Assembly (NCBI GenBank): GCA_002409325.1
Contig: DHUU01000017.1
Span: forward strand, 148,465-212,464
Source: Bacteroidales bacterium UBA5226
Lineage (GTDB): Bacteria > Bacteroidota > Bacteroidia > Bacteroidales > UBA932
Length of the DNA stretch: 64,000 nucleotides
Direction: 5' to 3'
Shown: piece after piece, positions 51,697 to 60,373 of the stretch
How the letters are laid out: each line of letters starts with the position of its first letter
How positions within the stretch are numbered: position 1 is the first letter of the stretch
Translations under genes and position numbers: made by a program
Notes under the pieces: generated by a model
What the model saw: the letters and a program-made list of their open reading frames with translations, nothing else
Database searches by the model: none
Told to the model about the DNA's origin: nothing

Positions 51697-52663
51697 CAAA
51701 AGGGACAAAATCCCTTCCTGCAAGAATCCTGATAGAGGAAGGAATGATTTTGAAAAGGTAGGGCGGCGCTCCCATCAATTCCCCGTCTGTCTCAAGCCCG
51801 GTGGTCTGTTTGCTGTTGGGCAGCACCTCTATTGTCCTGCCCCGGCCGTGCATCGCCTCTTTGAAATTGTACACATGGCCGTTAATGAAATCCTTTATCC
51901 TCAGAGCCAGGGCCACCTTATTCATGGTCGTAACCAGGGTTATGTCAAACAATCCGTCGTCCGGTATGGAAAGAGGAAGGGCTTTCATCCCGCTCCCTAT
52001 GCAGATCCCGATTCCAATGCTGCAGGTCAGAACCGGTCCTTCAAAAAAAACATTCCCGTCTACAAGAACCCGGAGGTCTTTGGGCCGGTACATAAGAAAT
52101 TGGTGCAGCAGACTTTGCAGGTACAGTGAATTCCCCCTGCGGTAATTTTGTTCCACAACTTTTTCGTAACGACGGATCACGGCCGCATCGAGCCCCATCC
52201 CGGCGGCATTGGCAAAAAAACGCGACCGTTCAATTCCATAATCCTGGAAAGATACCCATCCAATGTCGGTTAGTACACTGTTGTGTTGAAAGATCGTATC
52301 CATAGCCTGCTCATAATCAGAAGGGATCCTGTATGCACTGATTAAATCATTGCCTGTTCCTATGGGTATTATGCCCACGGTTATGTCTCTGGTGGGCACA
52401 TCCTGCTGGTAAAAAATCCCGTTGATCACTTCGTGGTAAGTGCCATCGCCTCCAATCACTATAAAATTCCTGAAACCTTCGCGGATTGCCTCTATGGTCA
52501 TGGTGACGGCATGATACTTGTGTCTTGTGAAAACGCATTCAAAGCTGAAATCGCGTTCACGGAAGTACTTTGAAATATGGGGCCACAGAAGGGCCGTTTT
52601 TCCACCACCTGCAACAGGATTCAGTATGATCATCCATTTAGTCAGGGACATAACATACGTCAT
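51680..52663 (-). CDS. diacylglycerol kinase-family lipid kinase (YegS-like)
   Basis: 327-residue lipid kinase. The catalytic domain has NPVAGGGK, IGGDGTYHEVING (GGDGT motif) and PIGTGNDL, followed by the beta-rich C-terminal domain (GIGICIGSGMKALPLSIPDDGLFDI). It likely phosphorylates diacylglycerol or a related lipid; Bacteroidota also use this family for sphingolipid-related steps, so the substrate is open. Starts at MTYVMSL or at the internal MSLTKW are both possible. A TAATTTTG core is 13 nt upstream of the first ATG. Confidence 0.88.
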   Translation of the reverse strand: MTYVMSLTKWMIILNPVAGGGKTALLWPHISKYFRERDFSFECVFTRHKYHAVTMTIEAIREGFRNFIVIGGDGTYHEVINGIFYQQDVPTRDITVGIIPIGTGNDLISAYRIPSDYEQAMDTIFQHNSVLTDIGWVSFQDYGIERSRFFANAAGMGLDAAVIRRYEKVVEQNYRRGNSLYLQSLLHQFLMYRPKDLRVLVDGNVFFEGPVLTCSIGIGICIGSGMKALPLSIPDDGLFDITLVTTMNKVALALRIKDFINGHVYNFKEAMHGRGRTIEVLPNSKQTTGLETDGELMGAPPYLFKIIPSSIRILAGRDFVPFVRNET

Positions 52664-52676
52664 TGAATTGAGACTT

Positions 52677-52684
52677 CAAAATTA
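52677..52684 (-). promoter_or_regulatory. -7 promoter element of the lipid kinase gene
   Basis: TAATTTTG on the minus strand, perfect core, 13 nt before the ATG. Confidence 0.5.
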
Positions 52685-52706
52685 AGAATATTTATGGTAA
52701 TTAATG

Positions 52707-52714
52707 TATATTTG
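52707..52714 (+). promoter_or_regulatory. -7 promoter element of parA
   Basis: TATATTTG, perfect core, 28 nt before the parA ATG; 22 bp from the divergent lipid-kinase element. Confidence 0.55.
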
Positions 52715-52742
52715 CCAAATTGAAATCAAACAGGGAACAATA

Positions 52743-53516
52743 ATGGGAAAAGTTATTGCCATCGCAAACCAGAAGGGAGGGGTAGGAAAAACAACAACAG
52801 CCATAAACCTGGCAGCATCACTGGCTGTTATGGAAAAAAACGTTTTATTGGTAGATGCAGATCCACAGGCAAACACAACCTCAGGGCTTTGTTACGATCC
52901 CAATGCAACCAGTGGCGACACCCTGTACGAGTGCCTGATAGGGAAAATGCCGGTCGAGAAAACAATCATCCAGACCGAGATCCAGGGCCTCAAGCTTATT
53001 CCTTCCCATATAGACCTTGTAGGAGCTGAAATTGAACTTTTGTCTGTGCCTGAAAGGGAAGGGGTAATGAAATCGAGCCTGGATGCCATACGCCAGCATT
53101 TTGATTACATTTTTATTGATTGTTCACCTTCGCTGGGTCTGATCACGGTAAATGCCCTGACGGCCGCAGATTCTGTAATTATTCCGGTCCAGTGTGAATT
53201 TTTTTCTTTGGAAGGACTGGGCAAGTTGCTCAATACCATAAAAATTGTTCAGAACCGGTTAAACCCGTCCTTGGCCATTGAAGGTTTTTTGCTTACCATG
53301 TACGATGTGCGCCTGCGTTCTCACAACCAGATAGTAGAAGAGATCAGGCACCATTTCCAGGATATGGTTTTTCAAACCGTCATTCAGCGGAATGTCCGCC
53401 TGAGCGAAGCTCCCTCGCATGGGAAGCCGGTGGTACTTTATGATGCGGCATCGGTAGGCAGCAACAACTACCTGAACCTGGCCCGGGAATTTTTAAAGAA
53501 AAACCATCATGACTAA
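52743..53516 (+). CDS. parA: chromosome-partitioning ATPase ParA (Soj)
   Basis: DNA-bound ATPase that, with ParB-parS, segregates the origin region. 257 residues with the deviant Walker A KGGVGKTTT near the start, DADPQANTTSG and FIDCSPSLG. I use the ATG giving MGKVIAIANQ; the upstream in-frame ATG overlaps the promoter core. It overlaps parB by 8 nt. The presence of parAB suggests the replication origin may be near, although no parS was recognised here. Confidence 0.96.
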   Translation: MGKVIAIANQKGGVGKTTTAINLAASLAVMEKNVLLVDADPQANTTSGLCYDPNATSGDTLYECLIGKMPVEKTIIQTEIQGLKLIPSHIDLVGAEIELLSVPEREGVMKSSLDAIRQHFDYIFIDCSPSLGLITVNALTAADSVIIPVQCEFFSLEGLGKLLNTIKIVQNRLNPSLAIEGFLLTMYDVRLRSHNQIVEEIRHHFQDMVFQTVIQRNVRLSEAPSHGKPVVLYDAASVGSNNYLNLAREFLKKNHHD

Positions 53517-54405
53517 GAAACCTGCATTGGGAAAAGGACTGAGTGCCCTGATATCCGAAACATCTTCCCTGGGGGACTGGAAACCCAGGAACCCCGTAGT
53601 GCTTCCCCAGGTGGAGGGAACTTCCGTGATTGATGTTGATCTTATTGAAGTTAACCCGGAACAGCCCAGAAAGGAATTCAATGAAGAGGCCCTTGCCGAG
53701 CTGGCAGCATCCATTAAAAACCTGGGACTTATCCAGCCACTGACACTTCGCAAACTTTCTTCCGGCAGGTACCAGCTTGTCAGCGGGGAAAGGAGGCTCA
53801 GGGCAGCCATGATGGCTGGTCTGAAAAAAGTTCCGGCCTATATCAGACAGGTAGAAGACAACGCGTTGCTGGAAATGGCGCTTGTAGAAAATATTCAGCG
53901 TGAAAATCTGGACGCTATGGAAATAGCCTACGGATTTCAGCGCCTGACAGAAGAATGCGATCTTACCCAGGAAAAACTTGCCGATCGTGTTGGAAAAAAA
54001 CGGGCAACAGTTGCCAATTACCTAAGGCTGATCCAGTTGCCGGCCCAGATCCAACTGTTTATACGGGCAGGTGCCTTGACCATGGGACATGCCCGTGCCC
54101 TGCTCTCCCTGGAAGACCAGGAAGCCCGGCTGGCACTGGCAAAAAAGATCGTGGAAAAGGGGCTCTCTGTCCGGCAGGTAGAAGCCATGGTGCGCACTGC
54201 AGGAGCGGAGAAAAAGGAAACCCAGGCACGGGAGGCCGAATTGCCTGATGTCTATTATAAGGTGCTGGAGCGGATCGGGACGTATTTCAACAATAACATA
54301 AGCCTGAAAAGAAATGTCAGGGGTGAAGGCGTTTTGACGGTTTACTGTTCCAGCGATTCTGAAATGGAAGCATTTCTGGAAGCTCTTGAGAAAAATAACA
54401 TTTAG
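53509..54405 (+). CDS. parB: chromosome-partitioning protein ParB (Spo0J)
   Basis: CTP-dependent DNA clamp that loads at parS. 298 residues: N-terminal CTPase domain with SGERRLRAAM and ALVENIQRENL, a helix-turn-helix parS-binding domain (LTQEKLADRVGKKRATVANYLRL), a linker, and a C-terminal dimerisation domain. The start is MTKKPALGKGLSALI, a typical ParB N-terminus that contacts ParA. Confidence 0.96.
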   Translation: MTKKPALGKGLSALISETSSLGDWKPRNPVVLPQVEGTSVIDVDLIEVNPEQPRKEFNEEALAELAASIKNLGLIQPLTLRKLSSGRYQLVSGERRLRAAMMAGLKKVPAYIRQVEDNALLEMALVENIQRENLDAMEIAYGFQRLTEECDLTQEKLADRVGKKRATVANYLRLIQLPAQIQLFIRAGALTMGHARALLSLEDQEARLALAKKIVEKGLSVRQVEAMVRTAGAEKKETQAREAELPDVYYKVLERIGTYFNNNISLKRNVRGEGVLTVYCSSDSEMEAFLEALEKNNI

Positions 54406-54419
54406 CCGGTTCTTAATCT

Positions 54420-55304
54420 GTGAAACGTAGCCTGATAATCATTTTGTGTTTGTTGTGTTCAGGTTCCCTTGTCTATGGGCAGTTTGCCGTTGACATGGGG
54501 CAACAGGACACTAAATCGTCACAAGATACAACTGTACAGGCAAAAGAACCCTTCAAGCTGCATACCTATTTTTCTGCTTTAGCTGGTAAGGACACCTTAA
54601 AACTGGGTCGCGTCTTTTCCGGAGCTGTAGTCCTTCCGGGCTATTCCCAGGCTTACAACCGGCAGTACTGGAAGATCCCCGTTGTTTATGCCGGTATTGG
54701 TGCCGGGATATTTATGGGAACGCGTTTCAACAAGAAATTCCGGGAAACGGAAAACGATTCCTACGCTTTATACCGGAATCTGTGCTATGTAGGAGCCGGA
54801 TTGTTTTACTGGGGAAGCCTGCTGGACGGCGTGGCCGGTTTTAAGCATGAAAAAGCCATCCTGCCGGCCAAAGCCACATTGTATTCGGCACTGCTTCCGG
54901 GACTTGGACAGATTTACAACGGAGACTACTGGAAAATACCCGTGATTTACGGAGGTCTTATAGCCTGCGGGTATTTCTGGCAGTACAACGGTTTGCAATA
55001 CAACCGTTACAAAACCATGTACAACCATGCGATGGCAAAACCATCGCAATATGACGGGTGGATGACGCCTGAAAACATCAAGTGGTACCGTGACACGTTC
55101 CGCCGGTACCGGGATTATTCCATAATAGCCACGGTGCTCGTGTATGCCCTGAATATTATAGACGCCAATGTGTTTGCGCATTTCCAGGACTTTGACATAA
55201 GCGACGACCTGACCCTGCGTATTGAACCGGGACTGATTCCAGTAACCACCATTGCTTCAGCCGGATATCCCGGTGCCGGTATACAAATGAGATTAACCTT
55301 TTAA
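54420..55304 (+). CDS. DUF5683 family protein
   Basis: 294 residues of unknown function. A GTG start gives a convincing signal peptide (KRSLIIILCLLCSGSLVYGQ). The mature part contains two similar blocks, SGAVVLPGYSQAYNRQYWKIPVVYAGIG (about 75-102) and a second copy SALLPGLGQIYNGDYWKIPVIYGG (about 157-180), each a PG-x-GQ-x-YN-x2-YWKIP pattern next to hydrophobic stretches. The duplication suggests a membrane-associated repeat fold. It lies between parB and a lytic transglycosylase, a neighbourhood I recall as conserved in Bacteroidota, which hints at a link between chromosome segregation and cell wall, but no function is established. Confidence 0.8.
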   Translation: MKRSLIIILCLLCSGSLVYGQFAVDMGQQDTKSSQDTTVQAKEPFKLHTYFSALAGKDTLKLGRVFSGAVVLPGYSQAYNRQYWKIPVVYAGIGAGIFMGTRFNKKFRETENDSYALYRNLCYVGAGLFYWGSLLDGVAGFKHEKAILPAKATLYSALLPGLGQIYNGDYWKIPVIYGGLIACGYFWQYNGLQYNRYKTMYNHAMAKPSQYDGWMTPENIKWYRDTFRRYRDYSIIATVLVYALNIIDANVFAHFQDFDISDDLTLRIEPGLIPVTTIASAGYPGAGIQMRLTF

Positions 55305-55318
55305 TATAAGTTTCCACA

Positions 55319-57106
55319 ATGAAATCCAAATCTTTGATCCTTCTGATCCTCTCCGTGACACTGACAGTAACCACATCTTCAGGACAGGTCTTGAGAAGAC
55401 CGACAAAAAAACAATTGACACAACAGGTAGATTCCCTGTTAAAGCTTACAGATTCGCTTCAACAGGCTTTGATGGAGTTTGAATTGCCGGCAGCCGACTC
55501 GTTATTTCTGGAAAATGAGATCAACCAGGGAGGTTTTTATAATCCTGAAACGGATCCTGATTTTGATTACGATTCCCTTTCCACAGAACAGAGGCTTAGC
55601 TTGTATTATCACCAGAACCAGTTAAACCAGATGCCTGACCCCCTGACCCTTGAAACCCTGGACACAGCCCTGCTGACTTCAGCAATACCTGATTCTGTGT
55701 ACATCGCCAGGCTCGCCAGAATGAACAGTTTTATAAAATTGCCTTACAACAACATTGTTAGGAACCACATTATCCATTACACCCAAAAAATGCCGGACCG
55801 TATTTCAACCATACTGGGACTGGCAAAGTATTACATGCCACTGTTCGAAGAAATCTTTGATTCCTATGAGATGCCCCTGGAACTCAAAGCCATGGCCGTT
55901 ATTGAATCTGCCCTCAATCCCAGGGCGGTATCCAGGGTAAGGGCCACGGGAATGTGGCAGTTTATGTACCGGACGGCCTTGAATTACAACCTTACCATCA
56001 ATTCCTATGTGGACGAAAGGCTGGACCCCATTGTATCCGGGGATGCTGCTGCACGGTATCTGCTGGATTCCTACCGCATATACGGTGACTGGATTTTAGC
56101 CATTGCATCCTATAACTGCGGGGTGGGCAATGTGAACAAGGCCATCCGGCGTGCCGGCGGGTCCCGTGAATTCTGGGATATTTATCCTTTCCTGCCCCGT
56201 GAAACGCGCGGATACGTCCCGGCATTTGTTGCAGCCCTCTATACCATGCGTTATTACCCGGAACACCAGATCAGGCCGCTCCCCATAGAGATGCCTGCCC
56301 ACGTGGACACTTTTGAGGTGAACAAAATGCTTCATTTTGAACAGATCACTACTTTTCTGAATATTTCAACAGACCAGCTCAGGGACCTGAATCCTCAATA
56401 TATCAAGAATATTATACCCGGGGTGGAACGTCCCTACATATTGCGTCTTCCCTTTGAATACAGCGGAGACTTCGCTGCCCTGCAGGATTCAATTTACTCA
56501 TTCAAAGACAGTGTTTATTTTAATCCCCTGATAATAAACACAAAGGCTACTGCTTCCGACACTCAGATAAACCACAGGGTGCGGTCAGGGGAAACGCTAA
56601 GCCATATAGCATACCGTTACGGGGTGCGGTTGGCCGATGTCAAATACTGGAACGGACTTCGTTCAGACCGGATTGTTCCCAACCAGAGGCTGATCATTTA
56701 TACCAGGGGGACAGGAGCTCCGCGTCCGGAAAATACCGCTGCAGCTGCGTCCTCCCCTGAACCTGCCCAGCCCCGGGGCAATATGATTACCCACAAGGTC
56801 CAGAAGGGAGAAACATTGGGCGGCATAGCCGAAAAATACAAGGTCAGTGCAGCCAACCTGCGTTCCTGGAACAAACTCAGAAACAACACGATCTATGCCG
56901 GAAGCACCCTCAAAATTTACACCTCGGCAACGGCAACCACTTCACAGGACGGATCATTTGAGTACTATACCGTCAAGTCGGGAGACAACCTCTGGGATAT
57001 TGCAAACAAGCTGGGGATCACTGTCCAGAATATCCGTTCTCTGAACGGATTGGGCGGTAATTCCAGGATCTATCCCGGACAGAAGCTGAAAATTCGCAAA
57101 ATCTGA
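55319..57106 (+). CDS. mltD: MltD-type lytic transglycosylase with three LysM domains
   Basis: Cleaves peptidoglycan glycan strands to 1,6-anhydro ends. 595 residues: signal peptide, SLT domain at about 165-290 with catalytic E196 in MAVIESALNP and the GMWQFM and ASYNCGVGNV motifs, then three LysM modules near residues 418-460, 490-532 and 550-594, each starting HRVRSGET, HKVQKGET or YTVKSGDN. Exported and bound to the cell wall. The stop codon is 1 nt from the end of the convergent priA-like gene. Confidence 0.93.
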   Translation: MKSKSLILLILSVTLTVTTSSGQVLRRPTKKQLTQQVDSLLKLTDSLQQALMEFELPAADSLFLENEINQGGFYNPETDPDFDYDSLSTEQRLSLYYHQNQLNQMPDPLTLETLDTALLTSAIPDSVYIARLARMNSFIKLPYNNIVRNHIIHYTQKMPDRISTILGLAKYYMPLFEEIFDSYEMPLELKAMAVIESALNPRAVSRVRATGMWQFMYRTALNYNLTINSYVDERLDPIVSGDAAARYLLDSYRIYGDWILAIASYNCGVGNVNKAIRRAGGSREFWDIYPFLPRETRGYVPAFVAALYTMRYYPEHQIRPLPIEMPAHVDTFEVNKMLHFEQITTFLNISTDQLRDLNPQYIKNIIPGVERPYILRLPFEYSGDFAALQDSIYSFKDSVYFNPLIINTKATASDTQINHRVRSGETLSHIAYRYGVRLADVKYWNGLRSDRIVPNQRLIIYTRGTGAPRPENTAAAASSPEPAQPRGNMITHKVQKGETLGGIAEKYKVSAANLRSWNKLRNNTIYAGSTLKIYTSATATTSQDGSFEYYTVKSGDNLWDIANKLGITVQNIRSLNGLGGNSRIYPGQKLKIRKI

Positions 57107-57107
57107 T

Positions 57108-58736
57108 CTAGGCAGGATCAACATCCACCCTGATGCGGGCCGGAGCCAGTGGGGTCTGCCGTATCAGGGAAGAGATCCTTTCTTTTACCTGCTGTGCATT
57201 GACAGTGCGCCGTATTGTGACCTGCAGACGGTATGAAAACAAAAGCTCACGGGGTTCTGGCGGGGTAAACGGGCCTTCGATGCGTGCCGGCAGACCGGCT
57301 GAATCCAGCACATCGTACAGTGTCCTGCTACTGGCAGCGGCCAGGTTTTTTTTGTGATGAAAAACGGTGATCAGTATCTGCCGCGTGTGTGGCGGGTACC
57401 CGTACCTGATTCTTTCCTGCAGCATCTCTTTCATGAAGGAAGCAGGAAGGCCTTCTTTGAGGAAACGGTAAAAAGGATGATCCATATCGGAGGATTGAAT
57501 CACCACGGGGACCTGGGGATTTTGTGCTGCCGCCCACAGAAGCACGTTCCCCATGATATGACAAGCCTGTTCAGTAGCGCGGAAATGTTTTCTTGACAGG
57601 AGTCTTTCAACGTGCAGAAAACAAACAAGCCCTATGGTGCTGTCAAGGTGGTGATGGGTCTGGAAAGGCCGGCAAACAACCATGCCGGGGTCCTTTGGAA
57701 GGTCTTGGGGAAAGGAAGGACCGGCCTCGGCAAAAAGTATTTTTTTCTGTTCTGACAGACAGGTTTGCACCGCTGTCAGAGTGCGCAGATCCATCGGGCC
57801 CCTCATGGTCCTGCTGGTCAACGAAACAGCGGTGTCAATCAGCAAGGTTCTTTCCTTCTGGGGCAGTGCTACTGGGGCGCATTCCAGAACTTTGAATTTT
57901 CCTTTTTCTATGTTGTATAAGGTTTCCAGAGAGGGTAAAGCTGATCCCAGGATGACCTGTGCGTGAAACTGCTGGGCCAGCATAAGGGCTGCATCCCTTG
58001 CGTTCAGGTAGGGGATTGCGTCTGACTTCTTATGGGAGGGATGCTCTTCCCGCTCCACAACAACCAGGGCTGGCCGGGTGAAGGGCAACAGGAGGGCAAG
58101 ATGGATTCCTGTGACCACACAGGGATTGCCTGCATACAACTCTTTTTGTGCTTTGCTTTGCTCCTTTACCGTCCTTTTTGAATGAAAACAGATGGCCTGT
58201 TCTCCAAATTCAGCGTGCATGCACTGGTGCACAGACTCACAGGAAAACCGGTCGGGACACACAATCAGGCATTGTCCGCCCCGGTCCAGGATTTTGCGGA
58301 CCTGCTCTATGTAAACCTTTTCGCGGCCCAAGCCTTCCAGGTACAGGGGCGGTCCCGGCTCGGGAAGCGGTCTCTGATCCGGGTCAAGACTGGTTGCACG
58401 CCTTTTGAATTTCCACAGGTTCAGGGCCATTTTTGCTACCAGACCCGGCGGACACATGTAATACCGGGCTATCCATTCCCAGAACAGAAGGGTTTTTTCC
58501 GGGATCAGAGGCAGGGACGTAACAACCGAAATGATATCCCTAAGGCTGTCTTGCGGGCTTCCTTGCGGTGGCTCATCCCTGAGTCTGTATACCACTCCGG
58601 TATGAATACGGTTCCCTAAAGGTGCTGTGACCTGGCATCCCCGGTTGGCCTGAGCACAGAGATTTTCCGGTACCCGGTATGTCAGCAGGCTTTCCAGGGC
58701 CAGTGGAAAAAGGATATCGGCATACTTTGCTTTCAT
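57108..58736 (-). CDS. priA: degenerate PriA (primosomal protein N') lacking ATPase motifs
   Basis: PriA normally recognises stalled forks, unwinds DNA and restarts replication; full proteins have about 730-830 residues. This one has 542. Kept: the 3'-end-binding domain (about 1-105, ADILFPLALESLLTYRVP, WIARYYMCPPGLVAKMAL), one helicase-lobe segment (ARDAALMLAQQ, VILGSALPSLETL, 246-273) and the C-terminal domain (VVIQSSDMDHP, RIRYGYPPHTR, final DVDPA). Lost: the winged helix, Walker A (LYLEGLGREKVYI at 131-143 in place of GxTGSGKTE), a DEEH box turned to EREEH (228-232), the zinc-binding CxxC set, and motif VI (QVAGRAGR replaced by LLWAAAQ). The frame is unbroken. It starts in a TAATG overlap with ispH. 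Helicase activity is very unlikely; a scaffold or DNA-binding role is inferred. Confidence 0.85.
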   Translation of the reverse strand: MKAKYADILFPLALESLLTYRVPENLCAQANRGCQVTAPLGNRIHTGVVYRLRDEPPQGSPQDSLRDIISVVTSLPLIPEKTLLFWEWIARYYMCPPGLVAKMALNLWKFKRRATSLDPDQRPLPEPGPPLYLEGLGREKVYIEQVRKILDRGGQCLIVCPDRFSCESVHQCMHAEFGEQAICFHSKRTVKEQSKAQKELYAGNPCVVTGIHLALLLPFTRPALVVVEREEHPSHKKSDAIPYLNARDAALMLAQQFHAQVILGSALPSLETLYNIEKGKFKVLECAPVALPQKERTLLIDTAVSLTSRTMRGPMDLRTLTAVQTCLSEQKKILFAEAGPSFPQDLPKDPGMVVCRPFQTHHHLDSTIGLVCFLHVERLLSRKHFRATEQACHIMGNVLLWAAAQNPQVPVVIQSSDMDHPFYRFLKEGLPASFMKEMLQERIRYGYPPHTRQILITVFHHKKNLAAASSRTLYDVLDSAGLPARIEGPFTPPEPRELLFSYRLQVTIRRTVNAQQVKERISSLIRQTPLAPARIRVDVDPA

Positions 58737-59617
58737 TACAAATTGCGGACTTTATCAGCCACCTGTTCCATAAGCCAGAAAGGGGTGGAAGTAGCCCCGC
58801 ATATACCCACCGTATCTCCGGGTCTGAACCAGGCCAGTGAAATGTCTCCCGCGTTTTCGATGGCATAACTGCGCGGATTGGCTTCCTCACAGGTATGGAA
58901 GAGGACTTTGCCGTTGGAACTCTCTTTCCCTGTGACAAAAAGGATCAAAGACCGGCTGCGGGCAAAACGAGCCAGTTCTGTCTGTCTTCCGTCAACCTGG
59001 GAACAGATTGTGTCAAATACTTTGAGTCTGTCCGGGTCCATACCCTGCCCCTGCATAAGGCGGAGCAAGTGTTCCCGGATTTTTTTGTACTCCTGCGGAT
59101 TCTGGGTGGTCTGTGAAAAAAGCGAGACAGGCCCGCCTGAAAAACAGATATTATCCAGATCTTTCAGGCTTTCAACGACAATTGCATCGCCTGCCACCTG
59201 TCCCACCAGACCGTCCACTTCTGCATGACCTTGTTTGCCGAAGATCACAATCTGGCCTTTTTCCGGCTTGATTCTGGTGTGTTCCTTTTTGATTTTTTTC
59301 TGCAGCAGAAGTACCACCGGACAGGTACATTCCAGGAGACTGATGTTCCTGTTGGCAATCAGTGAATAGGTGGATGGCGGCTCGCCGTGCGCGCGTATCA
59401 GGATAATGGACCCTTCAGGTATCTGGTGTAGCTGGCTGCGGTGTATGATCCGGAGTCCTTTTTCTTCCAGGCGGCGCAGTTCCTCGTTGTTGTGAACGAT
59501 GGCTCCCAGTGAATACACCGGTTTGTTTTCATTCAGGGCTTGTTCGGCACATTGGATGGCGCGGATCACGCCGGAACAGAACCCCGATCTTTTATCTATT
59601 TCAACCTGATATCCCAT
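58736..59617 (-). CDS. ispH: 4-hydroxy-3-methylbut-2-enyl diphosphate reductase
   Basis: Last MEP-pathway enzyme: iron-sulfur reductase making IPP and DMAPP. 293 residues. Cluster cysteines C14, C99 (CTCP) and C205 (DTICSQVDGRQTE) are present. Substrate residues are in VHNN (H42), RAHG (H77), GKQGHAEVDG (H131, E133), ESSN and GATSTP. Length is near normal. It overlaps cmk by 22 nt upstream and the PriA-like gene by 1 nt downstream. Confidence 0.95.
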   Translation of the reverse strand: MGYQVEIDKRSGFCSGVIRAIQCAEQALNENKPVYSLGAIVHNNEELRRLEEKGLRIIHRSQLHQIPEGSIILIRAHGEPPSTYSLIANRNISLLECTCPVVLLLQKKIKKEHTRIKPEKGQIVIFGKQGHAEVDGLVGQVAGDAIVVESLKDLDNICFSGGPVSLFSQTTQNPQEYKKIREHLLRLMQGQGMDPDRLKVFDTICSQVDGRQTELARFARSRSLILFVTGKESSNGKVLFHTCEEANPRSYAIENAGDISLAWFRPGDTVGICGATSTPFWLMEQVADKVRNL

Positions 59618-60297
59618 TTGTCTTCCAACAGTTTTTTAAACCATTCCATTTGTTCTTCAACGGTCATGTTCCCATTGTCAAGCAATACGGCGTCTGCGGC
59701 TTGGGTAAGGGGGTGTACTTCCCGGCTGGAGTCCAGGTGGTCGCGCCGTAGTACATTTTCCAGCACCTCTTCAAAAGTAGCCTCTTCTCCTTTTGCCTTC
59801 ATCTCTTCCAGCCGTCTGTGTGCCCGTACCGGGGCGGGGGCGGTCATGAAGATCTTAACCTCGGCTTGTGGAAAAACAGCTGTGCCGATATCCCGCCCAT
59901 CTATGACGACTCCTTTTTTCCTGGCCCATTTCCTGAGTTCATTGTCTACAAAATCCCTGACCCCGGGGATTCCGGAAACCGGGCTGACGCTCCGCGAAAC
60001 CTTCAGGCTCCGGATGCGCTGTTCTACGTTTTTTCCATTCAGGAATGTTTCATCCCGCCCGGTTTTGGGATTCCTGCAAAAGGAAAGGGTGATGTCTTTA
60101 AGGCGCTGCAACAGCAGGGGGGCATCGGGCCGTCCCTGTGCGTCTGTAAGGCCTTCTTCCAGGGCATAAAGTGTCACTGCCCTGTAGAGTGCTCCGGAGT
60201 CCAGGTATGTATAATCCAGGGCCCGGGCAATTGCTTTGGCAAAAGTGCTTTTCCCGGTTGAAGAATGCCCGTCTATGGCAATGATCATCTGCTTCAT
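59596..60297 (-). CDS. cmk: cytidylate kinase
   Basis: Phosphorylates CMP and dCMP. 233 residues with P-loop DGHSSTGKST (about 9-18), YLDSGALYRAVTLYA, the DGRDIGT motif and KIFMTAPAPVRAHRR. The ATG giving MKQMIIAIDG is chosen; a much longer in-frame extension upstream runs antisense through the response-regulator gene and is rejected. A TACATTTG core is 9 nt before the ATG. Confidence 0.95.
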   Translation of the reverse strand: MKQMIIAIDGHSSTGKSTFAKAIARALDYTYLDSGALYRAVTLYALEEGLTDAQGRPDAPLLLQRLKDITLSFCRNPKTGRDETFLNGKNVEQRIRSLKVSRSVSPVSGIPGVRDFVDNELRKWARKKGVVIDGRDIGTAVFPQAEVKIFMTAPAPVRAHRRLEEMKAKGEEATFEEVLENVLRRDHLDSSREVHPLTQAADAVLLDNGNMTVEEQMEWFKKLLEDKWDIRLK

Positions 60298-60306
60298 AAT
60301 CTGTTT

Positions 60307-60337
60307 CAAATGTAACTGAAAATCTCCTATTTGCGAA
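60307..60337 (-). promoter_or_regulatory. promoter of cmk-ispH-priA
   Basis: TTCG (3 of 4 bases of TTTG), 19 nt, then TACATTTG on the minus strand. The leader would be about 7 nt. Confidence 0.55.
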
Positions 60338-60345
60338 ATTCCGGT

Positions 60346-60353
60346 TATCTTTA
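60346..60353 (+). promoter_or_regulatory. candidate -7 element of the ntrX-like gene
   Basis: TATCTTTA, one base off TAnnTTTG, 20 nt before the ATG and 31 bp from the divergent cmk core. Confidence 0.35.
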
Positions 60354-60373
60354 CAGGATTAAATGCGGGTAGT

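Noticed and set aside
57108..58736. Frameshift or assembly error as the cause of the short PriA
   Set aside because: A single open frame gives recognisable PriA sequence on both sides of the missing motifs, and the motif positions are replaced by other residues rather than cut off.
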